Of a DNA stretch of 6,082 nt, positions 1 through 5,455 are shown one piece after another. A program made the translations under genes and the position numbers. Each line of letters begins with the position of its first letter. Positions within the stretch are counted from its first letter, which is position 1. The notes beneath the pieces are model-generated. The model was given only the letters and a program-made list of their open reading frames with translations. It ran no database searches and was not told the origin of the DNA. The DNA comes from Thermoplasmata archaeon (lineage in GTDB: Archaea; Thermoplasmatota; Thermoplasmata; SG8-5; JAGLSY01), in NCBI GenBank assembly GCA_023137005.1, contig JAGLQE010000016.1, positions 1 through 6,082 of the forward strand. The letters run 5' to 3'.

Positions 1-434
1 GAATTTTTGAGGGCAGGATCCGTGAATTGAACTACAAGACCATTAGATATCCTGGTCACATGGAGAAGTTCTTGGAAATGTATGATATGAGTGAAGAGGC
101 TAGGCCAGCAACAGAGACCAGGATCATTGAAGAACTGAGTGGAACGGACAAAGATTTTGTCCTTGTCCGAGTGGTTGCGGAAGGCGTGAAAGATGGGAAA
201 AAAATACGCCGCACTTTTGAGACCGTGGACGAGTTCGATAATTCAACAGGACTCACAGCCATGATGCGCACAACGGCGTTCCCAACTACCATTATCGCAG
301 GCATGATGGTCGATGGCCAGATATCCGAGCGCGGGGTGAGGACACCCGATATGTGCGTGCCCGGTGATATGCTGATCTCCGAAATGGAAAAGCGGAATAT
401 CATATTCAGGGAAACCGTGGAAGACCTAGAGTGA
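1..434 (+). CDS. Saccharopine dehydrogenase-like oxidoreductase, C-terminal part (5' end outside window)
   Basis: The reading frame is open from the first bases of the window (codons from base 3), so the gene starts upstream and about 143 residues of its C-terminus are seen. The apparent TTG start at 27 is internal: the preceding codons read IFEGRIRE and run straight into LNYKTIRYPGH, a stretch typical of this family. Further on, TGLTAMMRTTAFPTTIIAG, then a V-D-G-Q-I segment, E-R-G-V and CVPGDMLISEMEKRNI match the C-terminal catalytic/substrate domain of saccharopine dehydrogenase and lysine 6-dehydrogenase-like enzymes. The Rossmann NAD(P)-binding half lies outside. Such enzymes oxidise or reduce saccharopine or lysine-type amino acids in the cytoplasm, but the exact substrate cannot be told from this part. 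It ends with TGA. The next gene has its own promoter 30 bp downstream, so the two need not be co-transcribed. Confidence 0.85.
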   Translation, partial: IFEGRIRELNYKTIRYPGHMEKFLEMYDMSEEARPATETRIIEELSGTDKDFVLVRVVAEGVKDGKKIRRTFETVDEFDNSTGLTAMMRTTAFPTTIIAGMMVDGQISERGVRTPDMCVPGDMLISEMEKRNIIFRETVEDLE

Positions 435-464
435 GCGGTATTCCCTAGGAAGTCCCAAATCGGG

Positions 465-472
465 TTTATATA
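465..472 (+). promoter_or_regulatory. TATA box of the small membrane protein gene
   Basis: TTTATATA fits the archaeal TATA consensus. Its centre lies about 27 bp before the ATG at 496, which puts the predicted transcription start at or within a few bases of the start codon. No Shine-Dalgarno motif occurs in the intervening AT-rich bases, so a leaderless mRNA is inferred. Confidence 0.6.
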
Positions 473-495
473 GTCAGTAAACATAATGATAATTA

Positions 496-822
496 ATGAA
501 CAGGAACATGAATATATTGCTGGCCATCGTGGTGGTGGTTTTGATACTCGGGATAGTCATCAACCCAATATTTCCAATGATATTTGGATTCATACTTCTT
601 ATAGCTTTATGGGGGTCCGTGGATGCAGCTGGCGGCAATCCATACAGAAGAAGGATGATGAATGGGAAGGGTGTACGAGGCTTTGCCCATTCCAAAGCAT
701 ATTATAAACCAGTTGAAGCGAGGGAGTTGCAGAAGGGGACAGAGGTCAATACCAGCATATTCGTTTTCTTTCTGGGAGTGAGCCAAATCATCGAGGCCCT
801 TATACTGCTACTCATTGTATGA
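496..822 (+). CDS. Small membrane protein of unknown function (108 aa, about three membrane segments)
   Basis: I do not recognise a family. Residues 7-22 form a very hydrophobic Ile/Val/Leu helix. A short N-P-I-F-P break at 23-27 follows, then a second hydrophobic segment at about 28-42. A basic, polar middle (residues 48-85, including RRRMM and KAYYKPVEARELQKG) precedes a final hydrophobic helix at 87-108 that runs to the very C-terminus (ALILLLIV). The charge distribution suggests the middle loop faces the cytoplasm. The ATG at 496 is chosen because a TATA box at 465-472 places transcription start there; ATG 508 is an in-frame alternative costing four residues. The gene converges on the YjbQ gene with five bases between the stop codons. 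A longer overlapping frame on the opposite strand at 56-484 does not cover it and looks like a shadow. Confidence 0.7.
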   Translation: MNRNMNILLAIVVVVLILGIVINPIFPMIFGFILLIALWGSVDAAGGNPYRRRMMNGKGVRGFAHSKAYYKPVEARELQKGTEVNTSIFVFFLGVSQIIEALILLLIV

Positions 823-827
823 CAGCA

Positions 828-1247
828 TCACTCCCCAACTATCTGGACTATGAGCTCGCGCTCCCTGCCTCTTGCATCCAGCTCGATGAACACTATCTGC
901 TGCCATGTTCCGAGAGCCAGCTTGCCCGATATGATGGGGATCGACACACTGGGTCCCAGGATGGCCGCTCTGACATGAGAATGCCCATTCCCATCCTGCC
1001 ACCTCAGATGATGTTCATAGACCTTGTCTTTCGGCATCATCTGTTCCAGAGCATCTGGCAGATCCTTGAGAAGTCCAGGCTCGTATTCCAGGGTGGTGAT
1101 GGCCCCGGTCGAACCACTGACAAAAACACAGGCAATCCCATCCCCAATGCCGGACAGGTCGATCATCTCGGCAACCTTTTCCGTGATATCCAGGATATCA
1201 TTCTCTCCCTTGGTCTTGACCTCTATGTAGCCCGTATGTACTGTCAT
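828..1247 (-). CDS. YjbQ / UPF0047 family protein (secondary thiamine-phosphate synthase-like)
   Basis: The 139-residue protein has the family's usual size and its landmark motifs: SGSTGAITTLEYEPG at 44-58, the histidine pair at 79-80, DGNGHSHVRAAILGPS at 85-100 and LGTWQQI at 112-118 followed by Glu122. In E. coli, YjbQ has weak thiamine-phosphate synthase activity, and the family is often annotated so, but its true role is unsettled. The position where bacterial members carry an HTSA motif reads GSTGA here, which I believe is usual for archaeal members. The start at 1247 is chosen over an in-frame GTG at 1268 because AGGTGAT (1257-1251) sits three bases before this ATG and the protein then begins MTVHTGY like its relatives. 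It is the last gene of the minus-strand operon, four bases after Cgi121, whose stop codon lies inside the Shine-Dalgarno sequence. Confidence 0.88.
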   Translation of the reverse strand: MTVHTGYIEVKTKGENDILDITEKVAEMIDLSGIGDGIACVFVSGSTGAITTLEYEPGLLKDLPDALEQMMPKDKVYEHHLRWQDGNGHSHVRAAILGPSVSIPIISGKLALGTWQQIVFIELDARGRERELIVQIVGE

Positions 1248-1250
1248 TCT

Positions 1251-1257
1251 ATCACCT
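1251..1257 (-). promoter_or_regulatory. Shine-Dalgarno site that fixes the YjbQ start
   Basis: AGGTGAT on the minus strand complements the archaeal 16S rRNA 3' end (ATCACCT) and lies three bases before ATG 1247. It contains the TGA stop of Cgi121, so ribosomes ending Cgi121 are positioned to restart on YjbQ. Confidence 0.7.
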
Positions 1258-1734
1258 ATCCAATTCACTCAGTGCCATCATCTCCAGGATGTGGTCGATC
1301 AATTTGCCTGGTGGTATCCCATCAAGGTCGATACCATATTCAATAGCATTGCTTGGGTCTGGCTGGAGGACAGCATCATCCCTGGTCCATCCCAACTTAT
1401 CCAGGATAATATTGGGCTCCTGATCCCAAAAAGCAATAATAGCCAGTTCTTCCATCCCCTCTTTCAATCCCATCTTCTTCAGAGCCTTGGATATCTGCCT
1501 CTCGGCTCCGGCATAGAGCATTAGTTCAGTGCCGCGGGTCTTGGCGATATTCCTCCCCTGGGCAAAGGCTCTTTCAGACTTCTCCAGGGCGACCTCGATA
1601 TGCTCTCTGTCAAAAACCATGTGAGCGTCCAGCACCTGTATCTCCACATCCAGGCTCTCGGAGGCTGAAGATATCCTATCCAGTTCATCATCCACACTGG
1701 CCACCAAATGCCGGGCTCCGAATATCACAGCCAT
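1252..1734 (-). CDS. cgi121: KEOPS complex subunit Cgi121
   Basis: The 160-residue product matches Cgi121 (TPRKB in animals) in length and in its central signature. AFAQGRNIAKTRGTELMLY (about residues 56-74) is followed by AGAERQISKALKKMG, the helices of the conserved R-Q-I region. Cgi121 belongs to the cytoplasmic KEOPS complex with Kae1, Bud32 and Pcc1, which adds threonylcarbamoyl to A37 of ANN-decoding tRNAs; in archaea Cgi121 recruits tRNA by binding its 3' CCA end. The acidic N-terminal half and the C-terminal segment with IDLDGIPPGKLIDHILEM are less diagnostic. ATG 1734 is favoured because a GAGAGG element (1748-1743) lies eight bases upstream. The start overlaps the end of the ClC gene by 10 bp, so translation is probably coupled. 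The gene may be mis-called in homology-free annotation because the family is weakly conserved. Confidence 0.8.
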   Translation of the reverse strand: MAVIFGARHLVASVDDELDRISSASESLDVEIQVLDAHMVFDREHIEVALEKSERAFAQGRNIAKTRGTELMLYAGAERQISKALKKMGLKEGMEELAIIAFWDQEPNIILDKLGWTRDDAVLQPDPSNAIEYGIDLDGIPPGKLIDHILEMMALSELDR

Positions 1735-3584
1735 GTCTTCTTCCTCTCACCCTTCTTATCTTTGTAGACCTTTAGAATGTCATTCCTGGTCAGGAAGCCG
1801 ACCAGCTTATCCGGTTCCTCGCGTGATACCACTGGAATATGGCCGAAGCCCATGGATGTCATCAACTCCATCGCTTCCTCCAGGGTCATGTCTGGATAAA
1901 CTACTTCCAATCCTTTCTTTGTCTCGACATCGCAGATACTGGCATCTGCCATACCCGCGGCCATTGCCTTTCTCACATCCGAGTGAGTGACTATGCCCAC
2001 AAGTTTTCCATCCGGGCAGATACATGGGAAGCCCTGGAAGCCGGATTCAAGGATCATATTAGAGACCTCTCTCACTTTCATATTTTCTTTGGCCGTGGTG
2101 ACATTCCTCACCATGACATCCCCCACAGAGATGGTCTCCAGGATATTGATCTCCCTCTCATATGAGTAGCGAATGCCCTTCCTGTTGAGCTTCTTGGTGT
2201 AGATAGTGTCCTTGGATAGGATCTTCGTCACACCATCGCTCACGACGCATGCGAACATCAGTGGAAGAATTATCTGATAGTTACTGGTCATCTCGAACAT
2301 GATGAGAATGGCAGTGAGAGTGGCACGGCTGGTACCCGAGAAAACCGCGGCCATGCCGACCAGGGCATAGGCACCATAGGATACTGAGACCTCGGGGAAG
2401 AAGATATTGACACCAACTCCGAAAGCCCCTCCAACAGCGGCACCGATGAACAGGGAGGGAGCGAACACTCCTCCAGAACCACCCGAACCGAGGGTCAGAC
2501 TGGTCGCGAATATCTTGAGCAGGGCCAGGCCGATCAAGAGGAATAAAAGGGAATATGTTGCATCGGTACCCAGTGCCCCATATATGGGGGAAGTGGGGTC
2601 GAGTATAGGCATCATGGTACCGTAGCCAGTACCGAATACGTAGTAATGTCCAAGATAGTAATAGCTCGCTAGCCCCACCAGGCCGAGTGCGAGGCCGCCT
2701 ACCATCGGCTTGAAGTATTCGGGCATTTTCATATTGTCAAAGGCATCCTCGAACTTATAGAGAAGATAAACGAACAGGATAGCGGCCAGACCACATATGA
2801 TTCCAAGAAGGATATACAATGGCATCTCGACCAGGGGATTGGTCAGGGTGTAAAGGTCCCTGATGGGAAAGGCTATTTCCACACCAAACACAGCATGTGC
2901 CACGATCGTGGCCGTTACCGAGGATATCACAAGTGGAATGAAGGAGCGTGTTCTGAATTCCAGGAGGATCAGCTCGATGGCGAACATCATGGCCCCCAGG
3001 GGTGCATTGAATGTGGCGGCTATACCGGCTGCTGCTCCGCATGCCAGAAGAGTTCTAGTGTCTGAGGGGGACAGGCCCAATGCCTGACCAAGTGCTGATC
3101 CGCCTGTTGCTCCGATCTGAACAATTGGGCCCTCTCGACCAGCAGATCCACCGGATCCTATACAGATAGCGGAGGCAAATATCTTTACCAGTCCCACCCT
3201 GGGCCTTATCTTGCCCTCATTGGCTATCATGGCTCCCATGACCTCGGGTACTCCATGACCCTTTGCCTCGGAGGCGAACTTCCAGACCAGGAGACCGACG
3301 ATCAAGCCACCCATGGCGGGCGCGATGAAGACCATCCAGCCCAGATCACTTTCCAGAAAGGAAAATGGCCCAGCCGAGTGAAATCCAAAGAGGCGGCCGA
3401 TATAATTTATCATATACCTGAACACCACGGCTCCGATGCCCGCTATCATGCCCACTATGATTGCCAGCCAGCCCAGGATGGCATACTCTTTCACCTCCTG
3501 TTTGTGATGCTTGTGGATCATGTTCTGGCCCCGCCTCATCACCCTGGTTATCGGGTTCGAGGTGAGGTTGTTATTCTTGGCCAT
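1725..3584 (-). CDS. ClC-family chloride channel/transporter with C-terminal CBS domain pair
   Basis: The 619-residue polytopic membrane protein moves chloride or related anions. After a short basic cytoplasmic N-terminus (residues 1-32) come the ClC helices. The three ion-path motifs are present: GHGVP at 109-113 (GSGIP in E. coli ClC), GREGP at 149-153 with the gating glutamate E151, and GGVFAP at 371-376. A tyrosine at 462 probably matches the pore tyrosine Y445. In FNAPLGAMMFAIEL, E204 aligns with E202 of E. coli ClC, but the proton-path E203 position is Leu205, as in channel-type members. Two CBS domains follow (about 486-545 and 549-608, with THSDVRKA and TRNDILKV ends), suggesting control by adenine nucleotides. 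The frame is open up to 3719, but that would run over the divergent gene. ATG 3584 lies about 26 bp from a TATA box, with a GGAG six bases upstream. It is the first gene of the operon. Confidence 0.9.
   Translation of the reverse strand: MAKNNNLTSNPITRVMRRGQNMIHKHHKQEVKEYAILGWLAIIVGMIAGIGAVVFRYMINYIGRLFGFHSAGPFSFLESDLGWMVFIAPAMGGLIVGLLVWKFASEAKGHGVPEVMGAMIANEGKIRPRVGLVKIFASAICIGSGGSAGREGPIVQIGATGGSALGQALGLSPSDTRTLLACGAAAGIAATFNAPLGAMMFAIELILLEFRTRSFIPLVISSVTATIVAHAVFGVEIAFPIRDLYTLTNPLVEMPLYILLGIICGLAAILFVYLLYKFEDAFDNMKMPEYFKPMVGGLALGLVGLASYYYLGHYYVFGTGYGTMMPILDPTSPIYGALGTDATYSLLFLLIGLALLKIFATSLTLGSGGSGGVFAPSLFIGAAVGGAFGVGVNIFFPEVSVSYGAYALVGMAAVFSGTSRATLTAILIMFEMTSNYQIILPLMFACVVSDGVTKILSKDTIYTKKLNRKGIRYSYEREINILETISVGDVMVRNVTTAKENMKVREVSNMILESGFQGFPCICPDGKLVGIVTHSDVRKAMAAGMADASICDVETKKGLEVVYPDMTLEEAMELMTSMGFGHIPVVSREEPDKLVGFLTRNDILKVYKDKKGERKKTWL
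1743..1748 (-). promoter_or_regulatory. Probable Shine-Dalgarno site of Cgi121
   Basis: GAGAGG on the minus strand lies eight bases before ATG 1734 and within the last codons of the ClC gene. With the 10-bp gene overlap it supports translational coupling from ClC into Cgi121. Confidence 0.5.
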
Positions 3585-3605
3585 ATGCGACTCCATAAGG
3601 CTGTT

Positions 3606-3614
3606 TGTATAAAT
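3606..3614. promoter_or_regulatory. Near-symmetric TATA element between the ClC operon and the isomerase gene
   Basis: The top strand reads TGTATAAAT and the bottom strand ATTTATACA. On the minus strand its centre lies about 26 bp before ATG 3584, a normal archaeal distance giving a leaderless or near-leaderless ClC transcript. On the plus strand the same element would place a start near 3636, about ten bases before the isomerase ATG. The 61-bp spacer has no other equally good TATA box, although TTATTAT at 3622-3628 is a weaker plus-strand alternative. Confidence 0.5.
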
Positions 3615-3630
3615 CGTTATCTTATTATGC

Positions 3631-3636
3631 AAGGAG
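3631..3636 (+). promoter_or_regulatory. Shine-Dalgarno site of the isomerase gene
   Basis: AAGGAG lies nine bases before ATG 3646 and fifteen before the second in-frame ATG at 3652, so it favours the first. If transcription starts near 3636 this site would be lost from the mRNA, so the real start may lie a little upstream. Confidence 0.5.
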
Positions 3637-3645
3637 CATCTACAC

Positions 3646-4200
3646 ATGAATATGGCCGAGCCATCCATTCTGGACCCATTCAGACTCCGAAAGGAAGATG
3701 TCAATACCTTCATCAGCAACAGTGATAATCACATCATTCGGAAGGGTAAGGATATGAAGGGATTCTTTCAGAATGATGTGGAGCTGGATCTCGTAATATA
3801 CGAGGTCCATGAAATATACGGCCCCCACTCCACCGATATGGGGCTGACCATCATGAAGCCCGGAAAGGTCGGGCGCGAATACCATATGACCAAGGGCCAT
3901 TTTCACGAGTCCGCGAGCGCGGACGAATATTACTTCTGCCTGGCTGGCAAAGGCATGATAATCATGCAATCTGCCAAGGGTGAAATAAGACACTTGCTAC
4001 TGAACGAGGGTGAGGGCGTGTATGTGCCGTCCGGGTGGGCGCACAGGACCGTGAATGTGGGAAATAAGGATTTCATCCTTCTGGCCATATTCCCCAAGGA
4101 CGCGGGGCATGATTACGGCACCATCGAGGATGAAGGATTTGGGGTCATCGTGGTGGAAGTGGATGGGCAGCCCGAGGTCATTGATAATCCATCATTTTAA
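3646..4200 (+). CDS. pgiA: Archaeal cupin-type glucose-6-phosphate isomerase
   Basis: This 184-residue cytoplasmic enzyme interconverts glucose 6-phosphate and fructose 6-phosphate in sugar breakdown and gluconeogenesis. It is the metal-dependent cupin form found in Euryarchaeota, unrelated to the usual isomerase of bacteria and eukaryotes. The first cupin motif reads MTKGHFHESASADEYYF with metal ligands H85, H87 and E94. The second reads VPSGWAHRTVNVG with the fourth ligand H133. Length and motif spacing agree with the roughly 190-residue Pyrococcus and Thermococcus enzymes. The ATG at 3646 is chosen from the AAGGAG nine bases upstream. The gene diverges from the ClC operon and converges on tRNA-Gln, whose 3' end lies nine bases after the TAA stop. 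No frameshift or missing ligand is seen, so an active enzyme is expected. Confidence 0.93.
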   Translation: MNMAEPSILDPFRLRKEDVNTFISNSDNHIIRKGKDMKGFFQNDVELDLVIYEVHEIYGPHSTDMGLTIMKPGKVGREYHMTKGHFHESASADEYYFCLAGKGMIIMQSAKGEIRHLLLNEGEGVYVPSGWAHRTVNVGNKDFILLAIFPKDAGHDYGTIEDEGFGVIVVEVDGQPEVIDNPSF

Positions 4201-4208
4201 AGAAAATA
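4199..4208 (-). terminator. T-rich terminator of tRNA-Gln
   Basis: Directly after the tRNA 3' end the minus strand reads TATTTTCTTT, the pyrimidine-rich, T-run type of archaeal terminator. It overlaps the last bases of the convergent isomerase gene. Confidence 0.45.
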
Positions 4209-4209
4209 A

Positions 4210-4281
4210 TAGTCCCGAGCGGATTTGAACCGCTGTCGCTTGCTCCAAAGGCAAGCATGATAACCGCTACACCACGGGACT
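4210..4281 (-). tRNA. tRNA-Gln (anticodon UUG)
   Basis: The minus strand folds into a full cloverleaf of 72 nt with no intron. The acceptor stem AGTCCCG/CGGGACT has seven pairs with discriminator A. The D arm has GGTT in its loop; its stem is weak, with G-T and T-T positions at its two ends. The anticodon stem CTTGC/GCAAG encloses the loop CTTTGGA, with anticodon TTG at 4248-4246. The T arm AGCGG-TTCAAAT-CCGCT has five pairs. CCA is not encoded. No good TATA box lies 25-30 bp upstream; that region is GC-rich and holds a partial copy of the tRNA's own acceptor end. The nearest candidate, TTTATCTTAA around 4389-4380, would give a long 5' leader. In archaea this tRNA is normally first charged with glutamate and then amidated by GatDE. 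Confidence 0.95.
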
Positions 4282-4302
4282 TTTCTGTTTAATGTCTCTA
4301 TG

Positions 4303-4327
4303 TGTCCCGGGGCAGCACCACGGGACT
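4303..4327 (-). pseudogene. Degenerate fragment of tRNA-Gln (acceptor ends only)
   Basis: Reading the minus strand, AGTCCCGTGGTG (4327-4316) is identical to the first 12 bases of tRNA-Gln. After five bases comes CCGGGACA (4310-4303), resembling the tRNA's 3' acceptor strand. The two ends can pair over six base pairs (GTCCCG with CGGGAC) around an 11-nt loop. The D, anticodon and T arms are missing, so it cannot be a working tRNA. It lies 21 bases upstream of the intact gene in the same orientation. It may be a collapsed tandem copy or a recombination scar, or it may serve in the leader of the tRNA transcript. Confidence 0.45.
4316..4327. repeat. 12-bp direct repeat of the tRNA-Gln 5' end (other copy 4270-4281)
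   Basis: CACCACGGGACT occurs at 4270-4281, inside the tRNA, and again at 4316-4327, 46 bp apart. An exact 12-bp match at this distance in a 6-kb window is unlikely to be chance. Confidence 0.7.
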
Positions 4328-4450
4328 ACTGGTTCCTCCATCTCTCTGTGTCCTCCAACCTCGGGCCAGGGAATCTCATTAAGATAAATGAACACACCAT
4401 CAATAATGAATCACTATATTTCGTTTTTGGGTGCTCTATACATAAAATGA

Positions 4451-4458
4451 TTTATATT
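4451..4458 (+). promoter_or_regulatory. TATA box of the 240-residue membrane protein gene
   Basis: TTTATATT follows a purine-rich AAAATGA that could act as a BRE. It predicts a transcription start near 4480, five or so bases before ATG 4486. A weaker element, TATACATAAA at 4437-4446, would instead suit the in-frame ATG at 4465. Confidence 0.5.
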
Positions 4459-4485
4459 GCTAATATGACATGTACGTATGTAGGG

Positions 4486-5208
4486 ATGCACTTGTTCAAT
4501 AGAGATAATAAGATAAAGGGAGATGAAGCCACCCAGACACTCATGAAGCAGGGTGTGTATCATGTTCCGAATTCCAATTATGACCATCCCTTCCACATGG
4601 ACTCCAAGGCCATCAAGAAGAAGAAGGTCTATGGGTTCTGGGTTGGGATGAAGTACACGATCATTTTGTCTGTTCTATTATTCTGGCTCCCGCCCTTCGG
4701 CCAGATGATCGCGGGTTATATTGGAGGTAGAAAGGCCGGAACTCCGGTGAAAGGCTTCTTCTCCACTCTCTTACCCGTGATATTGGTCTTCATGGTATAT
4801 GGGCTGATGAGGATGGGCATATTGCCGGGTCTGGACACCCTCTGGACAAGTGGGTTCGACCTCATATCCTCGGTTGCCAGCGGCATACCGCTTATCGGAC
4901 CGATCATGGATTTCTCGCTCCATTATCTCGGCTTCTTATCAGGATACATAGGCATGGGAAGCGCCTGGCTGGCTCCATACGCTCTCATGGTATTATTCGG
5001 TTATGCTGGCGGGGTCATGTCACTCCACCACAAGAGGGAATTGAGCGAATACGAGCACGCTCTTGAGAAGGCCATACAGACCATGGTGCAGGCATTCACT
5101 CAGGCGGCCGCACAACCTGCTTCAGGGCCCGGAGAACAGCAGATCGGCATGGACGGGGATATTCCGGTCATCATGGGCAAGAAACCGGATGGGTGGGATG
5201 AGAAATAG
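4486..5208 (+). CDS. Multi-pass membrane protein of unknown function (240 aa)
   Basis: I do not recognise a named family. A hydrophilic N-terminus of about 47 residues ends in a KAIKKKK cluster. Hydrophobic segments follow at about 50-82, 90-112, 126-152 and 157-180, suggesting four or five passes. The first segment ends in QMIAGYIGGRKAG, a glycine-rich G-Y-x-G-G-R-x-A-G pattern seen in several uncharacterised small archaeal membrane proteins, followed by a short loop TPVKG and the next helix. After the last helix comes a charged amphipathic stretch (HHKRELSEYEHALEKAIQ) that may form a coiled coil. The tail is Ala/Gln- then Gly/Pro-rich and ends GKKPDGWDEK, probably in the cytoplasm. The frame is open back to 4300, but those codons overlap tRNA-derived sequence. 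ATG 4486 fits the TATA box at 4451-4458; ATG 4465 is an alternative. Translation ends at TAG, with an in-frame TGA four codons later. Confidence 0.75.
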   Translation: MHLFNRDNKIKGDEATQTLMKQGVYHVPNSNYDHPFHMDSKAIKKKKVYGFWVGMKYTIILSVLLFWLPPFGQMIAGYIGGRKAGTPVKGFFSTLLPVILVFMVYGLMRMGILPGLDTLWTSGFDLISSVASGIPLIGPIMDFSLHYLGFLSGYIGMGSAWLAPYALMVLFGYAGGVMSLHHKRELSEYEHALEKAIQTMVQAFTQAAAQPASGPGEQQIGMDGDIPVIMGKKPDGWDEK

Positions 5209-5240
5209 ATGGTTATTTCGTGAAAGCTAGGTATGAAAAG

Positions 5241-5247
5241 TATATTA
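5241..5247 (+). promoter_or_regulatory. TATA box of tRNA-Gly
   Basis: TATATTA, preceded by the purine-rich ATGAAAAG, is centred about 34 bp before the tRNA 5' end. It predicts a start near 5270 and a leader of several bases to be removed by RNase P. Confidence 0.55.
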
Positions 5248-5277
5248 TCATGTTCGTTATTTTGAGATTGGCAATAT

Positions 5278-5350
5278 GCAGATGTGATCTAGCCTGGTAG
5301 GATCTAAGCTTCCCAAGCTTATTGCTCGGGTTCGAATCCCGGCATCTGCA
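5278..5350 (+). tRNA. tRNA-Gly (anticodon CCC)
   Basis: The plus strand folds into a 73-nt cloverleaf without an intron. The acceptor GCAGATG/CATCTGC has seven pairs and discriminator A. The D arm ATCT-AGCCTGGTA-GGAT has four pairs, one G-T. The anticodon stem TAAGC/GCTTA encloses TTCCCAA, with anticodon CCC at 5312-5314. The T arm TCGGG-TTCGAAT-CCCGG has five pairs including a T-G. CCA is not encoded. The gene reads GGG codons and has its own TATA box upstream and a T-rich terminator directly downstream. Frames translated across its antisense strand give a spurious A-G-I-R-T-R-A peptide typical of mis-called tRNAs. Confidence 0.95.
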
Positions 5351-5378
5351 TATGTTTTTATTTTATAGGGATTCGAAC
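5330..5378. repeat. 11-bp inverted repeat copying the tRNA-Gly T loop
   Basis: GTTCGAATCCC in the T arm (5330-5340) has an exact reverse complement, GGGATTCGAAC, at 5368-5378, just past the terminator, with 27 bp between. The second copy also starts a small hairpin with GTTCGA at 5382-5387. It may be a relic of a minus-strand tRNA 3' end; no further tRNA arms are visible around it. Confidence 0.65.
5355..5366 (+). terminator. T-rich terminator of tRNA-Gly
   Basis: TTTTTATTTTAT begins four bases after the tRNA 3' end. Such T-runs are the usual archaeal termination signal. Confidence 0.55.
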
Positions 5379-5455
5379 AGAGTTCGATGAGTGATTTTTG
5401 ACGGAGCATGCCCGCTGATAAAATGCTTTTGAACCTGCCGATAAAACAATAATAT

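Noticed and set aside
56..484. A 142-codon minus-strand frame
   Set aside because: It is antisense to the saccharopine dehydrogenase C-terminus, which has strong family motifs.
819..1346. A 175-codon open frame on the plus strand
   Set aside because: It lies antisense to YjbQ and the end of Cgi121, which carry clear family motifs and ribosome sites; its product resembles nothing and it is a shadow.
1725..3640. Fluoride-exporting ClC with a fluoride riboswitch
   Set aside because: The protein carries the ordinary GREGP and GGVFAP motifs plus CBS domains, unlike the fluoride-type ClC, and the leader is too short to hold a riboswitch.
3585..3719. Extended N-terminus of the ClC protein up to 3719
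   Set aside because: It would overlap the isomerase coding region and its promoter, and the added residues are unlike a ClC N-terminus; TATA spacing supports 3584.
4300..4485. Extended N-terminus of the 240-residue membrane protein, or a separate gene here
   Set aside because: The added codons translate the tRNA-derived fragment and the promoter, and lie upstream of the predicted transcription start. Apart from these elements I see nothing in the stretch.
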